From the NCBI RefSeq assembly GCF_000423605.1, contig NZ_AUIH01000002.1:1-64000 (forward strand): a stretch of DNA of 64,000 nt. Reading direction: 5' to 3'. A program made the position numbers and the translations under genes. Below the pieces are notes generated by a model. The model ran no database searches. It worked only from the letters and a program-made list of their open reading frames with translations, and was not told where the DNA came from. This DNA is from Saccharospirillum impatiens DSM 12546 (GTDB lineage Bacteria; Pseudomonadota; Gammaproteobacteria; Pseudomonadales; Natronospirillaceae). Each line of letters begins with the position of its first letter. Within the stretch, counting starts at the first letter, position 1. This document shows, piece after piece, positions 8,926 to 19,935 of the stretch.

Positions 8926-10029
8926 TCAGCTGTTTAACAGGTGCTGTTGCAGCGCCTCAAGCAATCTCTGATTTTCGGCCTCAAAAGAGACGGTTATTCG
9001 CACGCAGTCGGCCAGCAGCGGGTGGCTGCCATCCAGTTTCTTGATCAGAATCCCGGCGTCCTTTAATGCTTCGTGCAGCGCGGGAGCGTGACCGGGCTCG
9101 GTGCGTACCAGCAAAAAATTGGCCTGACTGTCGTAGACCGTCAAGCCTGGCAATTTGGCCAGTGCCTGTTGCAACAGGCTGCGTTGCCGGGTCAGTTCAG
9201 CGGTTTGTTGCTCGAAAACTTCAAAATGCTCCAACGCAAATCGCGCAGTAAGCTGGGTCAGGTTATTGATGTTGTAGGGCAACCTCAACTTATTGATCTG
9301 CTCAAGCCAGGCCGGATCGCCGATCAGAATGCCGAGCCGCAAGCCTGCCAGGCCAACTTTGGACAAGGTACGCATGATCAGTAAATTGGGGTAGTCCTCC
9401 AGCCATTCCAGGTAATCTGCTTCGGTGAAGGCGGTATAGGCTTCATCCATGACCACCAGCCCGGGCGCCGCTTCAATGATCCGGCGCAATTTTTCGTCGC
9501 CCCAGAGGTTTCCGGTTGGGTTGTTGGGCTGAGCCAAAAACACGACAGCCGGCTGTTCACGCTCAATTCGGTTGAGCATTAACTCAAGATCCAGCTCGAA
9601 CGTTGCTGTTAATGGCACCCCGATGTAGTCCATACCCAAAAACCGGGCAATCATCCGGTACATCACAAAACTGGGTTCCGGCGCCAGCAGGGATCGGTCA
9701 GGCCCGGAGACCAGCATGGCAATCAGTTGAATCAACTCGTCTGAACCGTTGCCGAGCAGAACATCCCAGCGCGGGTCAATTTTCATGACTGCTCGCAGCG
9801 CGACTTTAACCTCTGGCGCCTCCGGATGGGGGTAACGGTTCACCCGGGCATCTGCCAGAGCCTCATGCCACTGTGCCGTCAGAGCGTCCGGCCAACCATA
9901 GGGGTTTTCCATGGCATCCAGCTTTAACAGACCTTTGGCGTCTGGCACCGGATAAGCGGCCAGGCTCGCTATATCGGGCCGAACCCAGCGATGAATCCGG
10001 GCATCGACCTGGTCACGCACATCAGTCAT
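8926..10029 (-). CDS. hisC: Histidinol-phosphate aminotransferase
   Basis: PLP-dependent aminotransferase forming histidinol phosphate from imidazole-acetol phosphate, the seventh step of histidine synthesis. The family signature [13 protein letters not shown] holds the PLP lysine (about residue 224), with MDEAYTAF and [10 protein letters not shown] cofactor-site segments before it. Length of 367 residues is normal. It overlaps the end of hisD by 8 nt, so hisD-hisC are translationally coupled, and it ends the leftward murA-hisG-hisD-hisC series. Confidence 0.96.
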   Translation of the reverse strand: MTDVRDQVDARIHRWVRPDIASLAAYPVPDAKGLLKLDAMENPYGWPDALTAQWHEALADARVNRYPHPEAPEVKVALRAVMKIDPRWDVLLGNGSDELIQLIAMLVSGPDRSLLAPEPSFVMYRMIARFLGMDYIGVPLTATFELDLELMLNRIEREQPAVVFLAQPNNPTGNLWGDEKLRRIIEAAPGLVVMDEAYTAFTEADYLEWLEDYPNLLIMRTLSKVGLAGLRLGILIGDPAWLEQINKLRLPYNINNLTQLTARFALEHFEVFEQQTAELTRQRSLLQQALAKLPGLTVYDSQANFLLVRTEPGHAPALHEALKDAGILIKKLDGSHPLLADCVRITVSFEAENQRLLEALQQHLLNS

Positions 10030-11329
10030 TCAGGCGCATCTCCGCACTGCGGGCGTGTGCTGTCAGCAATTCACCGCGCGCCAGAACAGAGGCCACCGCA
10101 CCCAGAGTTTTTGCGCCTTCGGCTGAAACACCAATGATGGAGCTTCGTTTCTGAAAATCGTAGACACCCAGCGGTGAAAAAAATCGTGCGGTGCCACTGG
10201 TCGGCAATACATGATTGGGTCCCGCACAGTAATCGCCCAATGCTTCCGGCGTATGGCGCCCCAAAAAGATGGCTCCGGCATGACGAATGCGCGGCAACCA
10301 GGCGTGCGGATCCTCAATCGACAGCTCAAGATGCTCGGGCGCGATGCGGTTAATCAACGCTACGGCGTCATCCAGAGCATCCACTTTTATAAAAGCGCCA
10401 CGAGCACTCAGTGACTTGCGAATGATATCGGCGCGCTCCAGTGAGGGCAGCAGTCGCCCAATCGCGGCCTCTACCGCGTCGAGATAGTCAGCGTCATGGC
10501 TGATTAGAATCGCCTGGGCATCGGGGTCGTGTTCAGCCTGGGAGAACAAGTCAAGAGCGATCCATTCCGGATCAGTCTTGCCGTCACAGACCACCAGTAT
10601 TTCACTGGGGCCTGCGATCATGTCGATGCCGACTTTGCCAAACACTTGCTTTTTGGCGGTGGCGACGAAGATATTACCCGGACCAACAATTTTATCGACT
10701 GCCGGAACGGTGTCTGTTCCAAAGGCCAATGCGGCAATCGCCTGGGCACCGCCCATTAGAAATACCCGGTCGATGCGGGCAACGTGCGCAGCACCCAATA
10801 CAAAGTCATTTACCTTGCCATCAGGTGCCGGGGTCGCCATCACAACTTCCTGAACGCCCGCCACTTTAGCTGGCATGGCATTCATGATCACTGACGACGC
10901 GAGAGGAGCCGTGCCACCCGGCACGTAAATGCCGACCCGATCCATCGCCGTGACTTGCTGGCCAAGCACCGTGCCGTCTGCCTCGGTATAACTCCAGCTT
11001 TCACTGAGTTGCCGCTGATGATAGGACTCAACCCGTTCAGCGGCGGTACGCAAGGCTTGTTGCTGTTCGGCAGGCAAACGGTTATAGCCCGCCTCAATGG
11101 CAGCGGTATCGAGCACCAGTTGTTTCGCTGCAGCAACCTCAAAGCGGTCGAATCGGCGGGAATACTCAAGCAATGCCTCATCCCCCCGGTGTCGGATGTT
11201 TTCGATCACCGTCGCTACGGTTTGTTGTACGTCGGCATCTGAAACAGATTCCCAGGACAACAAGGCGTCCAGTTGCTGATTAAAGTCACCGGCCGACGCC
11301 TCCAGGCGACGTAACGTGATCTCGGACAT
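10022..11329 (-). CDS. hisD: Histidinol dehydrogenase
   Basis: Zinc enzyme oxidising histidinol to histidine with two NAD molecules, the last two steps of the pathway. Recognisable segments are [21 protein letters not shown], split here as [10 protein letters not shown] and [10 protein letters not shown], then [23 protein letters not shown] and the C-terminal [16 protein letters not shown]. The ATG at 11329 ([10 protein letters not shown]) is preferred because AGAGG lies about 10 nt upstream; a TTG three codons earlier is too close to it. The protein is 435 residues, the usual size. Confidence 0.97.
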   Translation of the reverse strand: MSEITLRRLEASAGDFNQQLDALLSWESVSDADVQQTVATVIENIRHRGDEALLEYSRRFDRFEVAAAKQLVLDTAAIEAGYNRLPAEQQQALRTAAERVESYHQRQLSESWSYTEADGTVLGQQVTAMDRVGIYVPGGTAPLASSVIMNAMPAKVAGVQEVVMATPAPDGKVNDFVLGAAHVARIDRVFLMGGAQAIAALAFGTDTVPAVDKIVGPGNIFVATAKKQVFGKVGIDMIAGPSEILVVCDGKTDPEWIALDLFSQAEHDPDAQAILISHDADYLDAVEAAIGRLLPSLERADIIRKSLSARGAFIKVDALDDAVALINRIAPEHLELSIEDPHAWLPRIRHAGAIFLGRHTPEALGDYCAGPNHVLPTSGTARFFSPLGVYDFQKRSSIIGVSAEGAKTLGAVASVLARGELLTAHARSAEMRLND

Positions 11330-11403
11330 TCGATTCAAACCTCTTGAGTGTTACCCACGTTGATACAGCGCAATCGCCAGATCCCGGCAGCTAGTCTTAC
11401 TGA

Positions 11404-12081
11404 CTATCTGGCGTTGATCACTGTCGATTGTACAGCGGCTGTCAGTGTTTCTATGATGGGGTTGATGCGATCGTCTTTCAATTTAAGCGCCAAGCGACTG
11501 GCTACCAGACGACTGCTGATGTCAGCGATATGCTCTTCCACGACCAGGCCGTTGGCTTTTAGCGTATTGCCCGTGTCGACAATATCAACGATACAGTCGG
11601 CAAGCTTCATGATCGGAGCCAGTTCCATACCGCCATAAAGCTTGATCAGGTCAACCTGACGGCCCTGTTCAGAAAAGTACTGCTTGGCTACCCGAACGAA
11701 TTTGGTCGCCACCTTCATTCTACCCGTCATTGCCGGGGCATCTTTAAGGCGAGCGGTCATAAGCCGACAGCGAGCTATGTGCAGATCCAGGACTTCGTAC
11801 ATTTCTTCTGCACCATGCTCCAACAACACGTCCTTGCCTGCTACACCAAGGTCCGCGACGCCGTACTCGACATAAGTCGGCACGTCGGTGGCGCGGATAA
11901 CGATAAACTGAACATCTGGCCGGGTAGTTTCAAAAATCAGTTTGCGCGAGGTATGAATGTCTTCGAGCGGCTCAATACCGGCAGCAGCAAACAAAGGTAG
12001 GGTTTCTTTAAGAATACGCCCCTTGGACAAGGCGATGGTAATGATATCCGACTCGGATGATGTAGCTTGGCGATTCTGCAC
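11404..12081 (-). CDS. hisG: ATP phosphoribosyltransferase, short form
   Basis: First enzyme of histidine synthesis, joining ATP and PRPP. The sequence begins with the [20 protein letters not shown] segment and has [20 protein letters not shown] near the PRPP site. At 225 residues it is the short type, which lacks the C-terminal regulatory ACT-like domain and works with the HisRS-like partner HisZ. No hisZ is in this window. The start is GTG at 12079-12081 with AAAGGA seven nt upstream; the nearby ATG is out of frame. Confidence 0.95.
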   Translation of the reverse strand: MQNRQATSSESDIITIALSKGRILKETLPLFAAAGIEPLEDIHTSRKLIFETTRPDVQFIVIRATDVPTYVEYGVADLGVAGKDVLLEHGAEEMYEVLDLHIARCRLMTARLKDAPAMTGRMKVATKFVRVAKQYFSEQGRQVDLIKLYGGMELAPIMKLADCIVDIVDTGNTLKANGLVVEEHIADISSRLVASRLALKLKDDRINPIIETLTAAVQSTVINAR

Positions 12082-12159
12082 TGCATTGTCCTTTATTGGA
12101 TCCTGGCTATCGGCGCTATGGCCCGCCCACCGAAACCCCCGGCAGCGGGCTAAGCTGAC

Positions 12160-13425
<1,266 letters not shown>

Positions 13426-13668
13426 TTATTGCTCCTGGCCGGACCATTCTTCCGGAGTGAACAGCGCCATGGACACTGCATGAATGTCGCCCGACGTGAT
13501 TTTATCATTCAACACCCCGTAGACTTGTTGCTGACGCTGAACCGGACGTTTGCCGGTAAACGCTGCATCAATGACCCGGACCGTGAATTTGGCGCCGCCC
13601 CCGTCGACTTCGACGGTTGCGCCGGGAAAGGCGGCGGCGAGCATGGCCTTAACTTCGTCTGCGGACAT
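13426..13668 (-). CDS. ibaG: BolA-family protein IbaG
   Basis: Small BolA-fold protein of 80 residues. The family pattern is intact: GAKFTVRVIDAAFTGKRPVQ then a helix and the conserved SGDIHAVSMALF, whose histidine is a candidate iron-sulfur ligand with a monothiol glutaredoxin. IbaG in E. coli sits upstream of murA, as here, and is linked to acid stress. ATG is preceded by AGGAAG. mlaB, which normally lies upstream, is absent; an apparent terminator separates ibaG from mlaC. Confidence 0.93.
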   Translation of the reverse strand: MSADEVKAMLAAAFPGATVEVDGGGAKFTVRVIDAAFTGKRPVQRQQQVYGVLNDKITSGDIHAVSMALFTPEEWSGQEQ

Positions 13669-13754
13669 GGTACTTCCTGCTTGGGTATAAATGTAAAGGG
13701 GCGGGGATTATACGGAAAATACAACCAAATCGAAATGACTTGTCCCTCAAAACC

Positions 13755-13779
13755 AGGGCCGGCCAGAATGACCGGCCCT
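13755..13779 (-). terminator. Terminator-like hairpin after mlaC
   Basis: AGGGCCGG (13755-13762) and CCGGCCCT (13772-13779) form a perfect 8-bp GC-rich stem with a 9-nt loop directly after the mlaC stop. On the minus strand it is followed by GGTTTTG, a weak T tract. It would cut mlaC off from ibaG-murA. Confidence 0.6.
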
Positions 13780-13783
13780 CCCG

Positions 13784-14446
13784 TTATTGAAACTGATCTT
13801 CATCAAAGCTTTCAGCGGTTGTGCGCTCCCATTCATCGATCGTTGCGTCCAGGTCGCCGCCACTATCGCGGTAAATTTGATCAAACTGCGACTTGAACGT
13901 AACGCCCAGATTTACCCCATTAACAATGACGTTCTGCATTCGCCAGTCATCCGCTTCACGACTGTAGTAAACGCTCTGGATCATTGGGTATTCCTGGCCA
14001 TCAGGAGAGATCACATTGAGGTTAACCCGTGTGTTGCGTACGGAATTTTCGCTCTCGTTCTCACTGGGCAGTAACTCCACGTCAAATGAGCCAAAATTAT
14101 AAAGACCGCCTGCATAGGTATTGACCATGCTTCGCTTGAACACCTCAAGAAAGCGCAGTTTTTGCTCTTGCGAAGAGGATTCCAGCAGTTCACTGCCCAT
14201 TATCCGGCTAACGATAACGGTATAGCCGATCAGAGGGTCAAGGACCTCCCCGACTTCATCCAGGTAGGCCTGCCGACTGCCTTGCCCACCTTCCCCATTG
14301 TACTTTTTCACGACTTCCAGCACCGCGTTAACTCCGTCCATAACGCTCTGCCCCGCAGACTTGCTGGGTGTAAAAGCCTGTGACTGACTGGCCATCAACA
14401 ACGCGCCGATCAGCATCAGCGCACGCACGATTCCAACTTGTTTCAT
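13784..14446 (-). CDS. mlaC: Periplasmic phospholipid-binding protein MlaC
   Basis: Carries phospholipids across the periplasm between the outer-membrane MlaA complex and the inner-membrane MlaFEDB transporter. The 220-residue product has a signal peptide (hydrophobic ALMLIGALLMA, cleavage likely after SQSQA) and the MlaC/Ttg2D (Tol_Tol_Ttg2) family fold, with GYTVIVSRIMGSEL and a C-terminal WRMQNVIVNGVNLG. SD GGGAG precedes the ATG. Unusually, neither mlaF, mlaE and mlaD upstream nor mlaB downstream is present, so this is mlaC alone between divergent kdsD and ibaG. Confidence 0.93.
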   Translation of the reverse strand: MKQVGIVRALMLIGALLMASQSQAFTPSKSAGQSVMDGVNAVLEVVKKYNGEGGQGSRQAYLDEVGEVLDPLIGYTVIVSRIMGSELLESSSQEQKLRFLEVFKRSMVNTYAGGLYNFGSFDVELLPSENESENSVRNTRVNLNVISPDGQEYPMIQSVYYSREADDWRMQNVIVNGVNLGVTFKSQFDQIYRDSGGDLDATIDEWERTTAESFDEDQFQ

Positions 14447-14664
14447 AGCAAGGCTCCCGATGTCCCTTTTTATCCAACCTACAGCTTAGGCCTGAATCCT
14501 GCCTGAATCGACCCCCCATCAGTCATAACCCTGCGTAAATAAAGACAAAATCTGCGTTACACCACCGGCGTCCGACCCCTTCAGACTGCCTGTCAATGTG
14601 GTATTCTATTCAACTTGAGAGCAAGATCTAACAGTGTCCGACCGGACCAGGCAGCCTTATTACG

Positions 14665-15636
14665 ATGAAACCAAACCAGAACTATCTGACCTCAGCACAG
14701 CGTACTCTTGACCTTGAGATCAAGGCTCTGCAGGGCTTAACCGAACACCTGGACAGTGCCTTTGAAAAAGCGTGTGAACGCGTACTTGCCTGCAAGGGGC
14801 GCGTGGTGGTTACAGGCATGGGCAAATCCGGCCACATTGGCAACAAATTGGCGGCCACCCTGGCCAGTACCGGCACTCCGGCGTTTTTCGTGCATCCGGG
14901 CGAGGCCAGTCATGGGGATATGGGCATGATCACCGAGCAGGATGTCGTCATTGCCCTGTCAAACTCGGGAGAAGTGGCCGAAGTCGTCACCCTGATACCT
15001 CTGATAAAGCGCCTCGGAGCCGGCCTGATCGCCATGACTGGCAACCCGGACAGCACCCTGGGACGCTCTGCCGATGCCCATATTTACTGCGGTGTTGAGC
15101 AGGAAGCCTGCCCGCTGAACCTGGCTCCAACCTCATCAACAACAGCGGCACTGGTGATGGGCGATGCACTGGCCATTGCCTTGCTGGAAGCCCGGGGCTT
15201 TACTGCTGACGACTTCGCGTTTTCACACCCCGGGGGCAGCCTGGGTCGCAAGCTACTGTTGAAAATCGGCGATATCATGCACGGCGGTCTGGATATCCCC
15301 AGGGTCGAACCCGACACCCTGCTGCGCGACGCTTTGCTCGAAATGACCCGCAAAGGTCTGGGCATGACCACCATCATCAGCGCTGATGGCGATTTACTGG
15401 GTGTCTTTACCGATGGCGATTTACGACGAACTCTGGATCAGGGCATCGACATTCTGACCACCCCCATCAGGGCCGTCATGCACAGCGGCGCTTACACCAT
15501 GCACCCAGGCCAACTGGCTGCCCAGGCCCTGTATGAAATGGAAGAACGCAAGATAACCTCACTGGTGATCGTTGACGCCGGCGAGACGGCCGGCGTCATT
15601 CACCTGCACGATATCCTCCGCGCTGGGGTAGCCTGA
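14665..15636 (+). CDS. kdsD: Arabinose-5-phosphate isomerase
   Basis: Converts ribulose 5-phosphate to arabinose 5-phosphate, the first step toward Kdo of the LPS core. A SIS domain (VVVTGMGKSGHIGNKLAATL, about residue 47 on; STGTPAFFVHPGEASHGD) is followed by two CBS domains (for example DGDLLGVFTDGDLRR). Length 323 aa is normal, so it is not fused to KdsC. It begins the rightward LPS-transport operon and overlaps lptC by one base (ATGA). The usual next gene, kdsC, is missing here. The 218-nt gap 14447-14664 must hold promoters for this operon and for divergent mlaC. Confidence 0.96.
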   Translation: MKPNQNYLTSAQRTLDLEIKALQGLTEHLDSAFEKACERVLACKGRVVVTGMGKSGHIGNKLAATLASTGTPAFFVHPGEASHGDMGMITEQDVVIALSNSGEVAEVVTLIPLIKRLGAGLIAMTGNPDSTLGRSADAHIYCGVEQEACPLNLAPTSSTTAALVMGDALAIALLEARGFTADDFAFSHPGGSLGRKLLLKIGDIMHGGLDIPRVEPDTLLRDALLEMTRKGLGMTTIISADGDLLGVFTDGDLRRTLDQGIDILTTPIRAVMHSGAYTMHPGQLAAQALYEMEERKITSLVIVDAGETAGVIHLHDILRAGVA

Positions 15637-16202
15637 TGACAAACCGGCGTCCCAGCCTGATTATCGCCTCCAGTCTGGTGCTGATCGCACTGGCAATCTG
15701 GTGGCAAACGAGCCGGGATGAAATAACCGGTCAAGCGCGCCTGGAACTGCCTGAAAACGCTCCTGACCTCTACATTGAACAGCCTGATCAAACCCGTTTT
15801 AACATCGAAGGCAAGCCCCAAATGCGGGCAAGGGCCGAGTCGCTGGCCTATTATGAGAGTAAGGGTGAGAGCCTGATGAGGCTGCCAGTGATGACGGTAT
15901 TGTCCAGCCCCGATAAGCCGTGGCGAATCACCTCCGAACAGGCAGTTCTGTTCGATGACGGTAGCATTAATTTTGAACAGAATGTTGAAGTGATCGAGCA
16001 GCAGACTCAGGGCGGCATGGAGCTGTACACCGAGTGGCTGCGGGTTGAGCAGAATGGTCGCTTCGTCACAACGCCCAGGCCTGTTAGACTGCTGCAACCC
16101 GGACAAGAGGCTCGCGGCATCGGTATGGACGCTGTTCTGACCGGTGATGATTCCGACATAACGCTCAAATCAGAGGTATCGATTCGCTATGACGCGAACT
16201 GA
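15636..16202 (+). CDS. lptC: LPS export protein LptC
   Basis: Bitopic inner-membrane protein that receives LPS from LptB2FG and hands it to LptA. The 188 residues start with a single membrane helix (SLIIASSLVLIALAIWWQ), then the periplasmic beta-jellyroll: PDLYIEQPDQTRFNIEGKPQ and a C-terminal GIGMDAVLTGDDSDITLKSE. Its ATG shares bases with the kdsD stop and its end overlaps lptA by 14 nt, indicating coupled translation. Confidence 0.94.
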   Translation: MTNRRPSLIIASSLVLIALAIWWQTSRDEITGQARLELPENAPDLYIEQPDQTRFNIEGKPQMRARAESLAYYESKGESLMRLPVMTVLSSPDKPWRITSEQAVLFDDGSINFEQNVEVIEQQTQGGMELYTEWLRVEQNGRFVTTPRPVRLLQPGQEARGIGMDAVLTGDDSDITLKSEVSIRYDAN

Positions 16203-16740
16203 CACACCCAACATACATCACCACCGCATCGCCCGGACGATGCTGCTGCTAATCACTTGCCTGGTCGTTCAGGGTGCCTGGGCCCTGCCAGGCGACCGTG
16301 ATCAGCCCATGACCATCACCGCCGACCAGGGTAATTTTAAAAGCAGCCGCGGCGAAGCCACCTTTACCGGTAATGTGTATCTGAAGCAAGGTACTCTGGA
16401 AGTCTGGGCAGACACCCTCGATGTGCGTCGTGACCCGGAAACCGGAGACATTACCTTTCTGGAAGCCAAAGGCGAGCCAGCTCGCTATCAGGAACTGCCC
16501 AGTGAAGAAGACGGACTGATCGAAGTGCGCGGCATGCGCATCGAATACCGGCCGGAAGAAGACTTGATTATTACCGAGGGGAATGGGCACCTGACTCAGG
16601 CAGGCAGCGACATAGAAGCTGAATACATTCGCTACAACCTGCTGGATGAATCCCTGGAGGTGCGGTCACAGCGCAGTGCCGATAACAATGGGGACGCGCC
16701 TCAGGCCACCTGGACCCTGCAACCCGGAGCAATGGACTGA
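16189..16740 (+). CDS. lptA: LPS transport periplasmic protein LptA
   Basis: Oligomerises into the periplasmic bridge that carries LPS to the outer membrane. A signal peptide (TMLLLITCLVVQGAWA, cleaved near residue 33) precedes the OstA-type jellyroll: PMTITADQGNFKSSRGEATF, then TGNVYLKQGTLEVWADTLDV. The protein is 183 residues. It overlaps lptC and its stop codon directly abuts the lptB ATG. Confidence 0.95.
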   Translation: MTRTDTPNIHHHRIARTMLLLITCLVVQGAWALPGDRDQPMTITADQGNFKSSRGEATFTGNVYLKQGTLEVWADTLDVRRDPETGDITFLEAKGEPARYQELPSEEDGLIEVRGMRIEYRPEEDLIITEGNGHLTQAGSDIEAEYIRYNLLDESLEVRSQRSADNNGDAPQATWTLQPGAMD

Positions 16741-17466
16741 ATGGCCCTGCTGGAAGCGAGAAACCTGGCAAAAAGCTACAAAAAGCGGCCCGTTGTGCGC
16801 GATGTCAGCTTAAGCGTTGAAAAAGGACAGATAGTTGGGCTACTCGGCCCAAATGGTGCCGGTAAGACCACCTGTTTTTATATGATTGTTGGTCTGGTGC
16901 CGGCTGACAATGGCGACGTTCTGATTGGCGATAAAAGCGTGGCCCGGCTACCCATGCACGCGAGGGCCCGGCATGGCATCGGCTATCTTCCACAGGAAGC
17001 GTCTATCTTTCGCAAATTAACGGTACAGGATAACATTCTGGGCGTTCTGCAAACCCGCAAAGACCTGTCTCGGCCCGAGCAGAAGCAACAGTTGGAGTCT
17101 TTGCTGGGTGAATTTAACATTACCCATATTCGTGACAGCCTGGGTATGGCATTGTCGGGCGGTGAACGGCGACGGGTAGAAATCGCCCGGGCACTGGCGA
17201 TGGAACCAGCGGTTATTCTGCTGGATGAACCCTTTGCTGGCGTCGACCCCATTTCAGTCGGCGATATAAAAGCTATAATCCATCATCTGAAAGATCGCGG
17301 TATTGGCGTTCTGATCACCGATCACAACGTCCGGGAGACACTCGACATCTGCGAGAAAGCCTACATCGTGGGTAACGGCCACATCATTGCAGAAGGGACA
17401 GCGGAGGACGTTTTAAACAACGCCACCGTTCGTGAAGTGTATTTAGGCGACCAATTCCGCTTATAA
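16741..17466 (+). CDS. lptB: LPS export ABC transporter ATPase LptB
   Basis: Cytoplasmic ATPase that powers LPS extraction with LptF and LptG, which are not in this window. All ABC motifs are present: Walker [10 protein letters not shown] (about residue 37), Q-loop GYLPQEAS, signature LSGGERRR, Walker [14 protein letters not shown] and the switch histidine in [10 protein letters not shown]. Length 241 aa is standard. Translation starts immediately after the lptA stop. Confidence 0.98.
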   Translation: MALLEARNLAKSYKKRPVVRDVSLSVEKGQIVGLLGPNGAGKTTCFYMIVGLVPADNGDVLIGDKSVARLPMHARARHGIGYLPQEASIFRKLTVQDNILGVLQTRKDLSRPEQKQQLESLLGEFNITHIRDSLGMALSGGERRRVEIARALAMEPAVILLDEPFAGVDPISVGDIKAIIHHLKDRGIGVLITDHNVRETLDICEKAYIVGNGHIIAEGTAEDVLNNATVREVYLGDQFRL

Positions 17467-17494
17467 CCATGGCCAAAGGCACATATAACGCTCT

Positions 17495-19003
17495 ATGAAG
17501 ACCTCCTTACAACTGAAAATGAGCCAGCAGCTGACCATGACGCCTCAGCTGCAACAAGCCATTCGCCTGCTGCAACTGTCGACTCTGGATCTGCAACAGG
17601 AGATACAGGAGGCACTGGAAAGCAACCCCATGCTCGAGGTCCGCGAAGACGCGGAAGATACAGGCAACGCCGACTCAAAAAACAGCCAGTCGGTTGACCA
17701 AAAAGCCACCAGCGATGCGGAGAACACCGCAAATTCGAACGACAGTGACCATCGTGAACTGGAAATTGCCGAACACATACCGGACGATCTGGCGGTCGAC
17801 AGCTCCTGGGACGACATTTACACCCATGCCCCTACCAGCCATGGCCTACCCTCCGGTGACGACGACTTTAACTTCGAGAACGTCTACGGCACCACCGATT
17901 CACTCTGGGATCACCTGAACTGGCAGCTCAACCTGACCACCATGACCGAGCGGGACCGACAGATCGCCGAGAGTCTGATCGAAAGCGTCAATGCCGAGGG
18001 CTACCTGTCTTCAAGTATGGACGACATTTTCGAAGGCCTGACCGCACATATGGCGAACGACGATGACCCGCTGGAAATGGACGAGGTTGAAGCGGTACTG
18101 CACCGCGTCCAGTACTTTGACCCGCCTGGTGTCTGTGCCCGTGACCTGGCTGATTGCCTGACCATTCAGTTAAATCAAATGAGCGAGGATACGCCCTGGC
18201 GTAGCGCCGCCCTCACCGTCGTCAACACCTATCTGGACCTGCTTGCATCGCGCGATTACAGCCAATTGATGCGTAAATCCAAACTCAAGGAGCCGGAACT
18301 GCGCGACGTCATCGCACTGATACAAAGCCTCAACCCCCGGCCTGGCAACCAGATCGAAAGCGGCAAAGACGAATACGTCGTCCCCGATGTCATTGTTCGC
18401 AAAGACATCAAGAACAATCGCTGGCTGGTTGAACTGAACCCGGAAATAGCACCAAAGCTGCGGGTCAACGCTTCCTATGCGTCCATGGTTAAGCGTGCCG
18501 ACTCCAGCAGTGACAACACCTACCTGAAAGACCACCTGCAGGAAGCGCGCTGGTTCATCAAAAGCCTGATGAGCCGCAATGAAACGCTGCTCAAAGTCGC
18601 AACCAATATCGTTGAACATCAACGTGGTTTTCTGGAGTATGGCGAAGAAGCCATGAAACCGCTGGTGCTGCACGACGTGGCTGAAGCGGTCGAGATGCAC
18701 GAGTCGACCATTTCCCGTGTGACCACGCAAAAGTACATGCACACACCCCGCGGCATCTTTGAACTCAAGTACTTCTTCAGCAGCCACGTCAGCACTGACA
18801 GCGGCGGTGAAGCATCCAGCACGGCCATTCGTGCCATCATCAAAAAGCTGGTCGCCGCCGAAAACCCGCGCAAGCCGCTGAGTGATTCGAAAATAGCGAC
18901 GCTGCTGGGCGACAAGGGCATTCAGGTGGCCCGACGCACCATCGCCAAATATCGTGAAGCCATGATGATTCCTCCTTCAAATGAACGTAAACGGCTGATT
19001 TAA
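17495..19003 (+). CDS. rpoN: RNA polymerase sigma-54 factor
   Basis: Sigma factor recognising -24/-12 promoters and needing AAA+ activators. Region I is the glutamine- and leucine-rich [20 protein letters not shown] at the N-terminus; region II is acidic (about residues 50-115); the C-terminal RpoN box is [10 protein letters not shown] (near residue 482). Length 502 aa is typical. It lies in the standard lptB-rpoN-hpf-ptsN-rapZ-ptsO order. No good Shine-Dalgarno was seen before the ATG. Confidence 0.98.
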   Translation: MKTSLQLKMSQQLTMTPQLQQAIRLLQLSTLDLQQEIQEALESNPMLEVREDAEDTGNADSKNSQSVDQKATSDAENTANSNDSDHRELEIAEHIPDDLAVDSSWDDIYTHAPTSHGLPSGDDDFNFENVYGTTDSLWDHLNWQLNLTTMTERDRQIAESLIESVNAEGYLSSSMDDIFEGLTAHMANDDDPLEMDEVEAVLHRVQYFDPPGVCARDLADCLTIQLNQMSEDTPWRSAALTVVNTYLDLLASRDYSQLMRKSKLKEPELRDVIALIQSLNPRPGNQIESGKDEYVVPDVIVRKDIKNNRWLVELNPEIAPKLRVNASYASMVKRADSSSDNTYLKDHLQEARWFIKSLMSRNETLLKVATNIVEHQRGFLEYGEEAMKPLVLHDVAEAVEMHESTISRVTTQKYMHTPRGIFELKYFFSSHVSTDSGGEASSTAIRAIIKKLVAAENPRKPLSDSKIATLLGDKGIQVARRTIAKYREAMMIPPSNERKRLI

Positions 19004-19115
19004 ATCAAAAGAACGGTCTGACCGATGGTTGAAAGTGGCCAGTCCAGGCGCCAAATTCTCGAATAGGAGCTAGACTGAAAGAGGCAAAGGGAAATCGGAT
19101 AACATTGCCCTGCAG

Positions 19116-19135
19116 GCACCCCGGCTTTCGGGTGC
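19116..19135 (+). promoter_or_regulatory. Hairpin in the hpf leader
   Basis: GCACCC (19116-19121) and GGGTGC (19130-19135) pair perfectly around an 8-nt loop, 31 nt before the hpf start. No T run follows, so it is more likely a leader structure than a terminator. The rest of the rpoN-hpf gap (19004-19166) shows no gene; a separate hpf promoter is plausible but not identified. Confidence 0.35.
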
Positions 19136-19166
19136 AGCAGATCCATCACTGCAAGAGGAGCGGACT

Positions 19167-19472
19167 ATGCAAGTCAACATCAGTGGTCACCATGTAGAAG
19201 TTACCGAAGCGCTGAACGACTATGTCGGTCAGAAACTGGACCGGCTGGAGCGACACTTCGACCAGATTGGCAATGTACAAATCACCCTCAGTGTTGAAAA
19301 ACAGCGGCAAAAAGCCGAAGCTTCACTCAACATCAAGGGAGCCCAGATTCATGCGGACTCTGAACACGATGACTTGTATGCCGCTATCGATATGATGGCG
19401 GATAAACTGGACCGGCAACTGCTTAAACACAAAGAAAAGACAGTTGATCGAATGCACGGGAATTCACGTTAA
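19167..19472 (+). CDS. hpf: Ribosome hibernation promoting factor, short form
   Basis: Binds the 30S decoding region and stabilises inactive ribosome dimers when growth stops. The 101 residues cover a single S30AE domain (MQVNISGHHVEVTEALNDYV and YAAIDMMADKLDRQLLKHKE), without the C-terminal dimerisation domain of long HPF. A strong AAGAGGAG Shine-Dalgarno precedes the ATG. It is the usual partner of rpoN and ptsN. Confidence 0.95.
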   Translation: MQVNISGHHVEVTEALNDYVGQKLDRLERHFDQIGNVQITLSVEKQRQKAEASLNIKGAQIHADSEHDDLYAAIDMMADKLDRQLLKHKEKTVDRMHGNSR

Positions 19473-19474
19473 TC

Positions 19475-19930
19475 ATGATACCACTGGACCAGGTCCTGAC
19501 CGTTGAGCGCGTCTTTGTCGGCGCGTTCGGCGCCAGCAAAAAACGCGTACTGCAAACCTTGGCAGAACGTCTTGCCACTGCGGTCCCGGGCGTCACTGAG
19601 CTTGATCTGTTCGATCAGCTCATCGCCCGGGAGCGGCTTGGTTCAACCGGTTTGGGGCAGGGTATTGCCCTGCCCCACTGCCGGCTCGCCAACATCGATC
19701 GTCCCGTTGCTGCACTGGTAAAGCTCGATGAAGCCGTCGACTTCGAATCACCGGATCGTCAACCCGTCGATCTGATGTTTGCGCTGGTGGTTCCCGAAGC
19801 CGCCACGGACGAACACCTTCAACTTCTGGCCGCCGTCGTAGAACGGTTTAACGACTCCGATACGGTTGCCGCCCTGCGCGATACCCGCGATCCCGATGAA
19901 CTGTACCGGCTTTTTTTCAAGGGATTCTGA
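19475..19930 (+). CDS. ptsN: Nitrogen-regulatory PTS EIIA protein
   Basis: Terminal phosphoryl acceptor of the nitrogen phosphotransferase chain (PtsP, NPr, EIIA-Ntr), regulating potassium transport, sensor kinases and metabolism rather than sugar uptake. The phosphorylated histidine is about residue 68 in GQGIALPHCRLANID. It is 151 residues long with the PTS EIIA type-2 fold ending DPDELYRLF. It starts two nt after hpf and is followed by rapZ and ptsO; ptsP is elsewhere. Confidence 0.96.
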   Translation: MIPLDQVLTVERVFVGAFGASKKRVLQTLAERLATAVPGVTELDLFDQLIARERLGSTGLGQGIALPHCRLANIDRPVAALVKLDEAVDFESPDRQPVDLMFALVVPEAATDEHLQLLAAVVERFNDSDTVAALRDTRDPDELYRLFFKGF

Positions 19931-19935
19931 TCACC

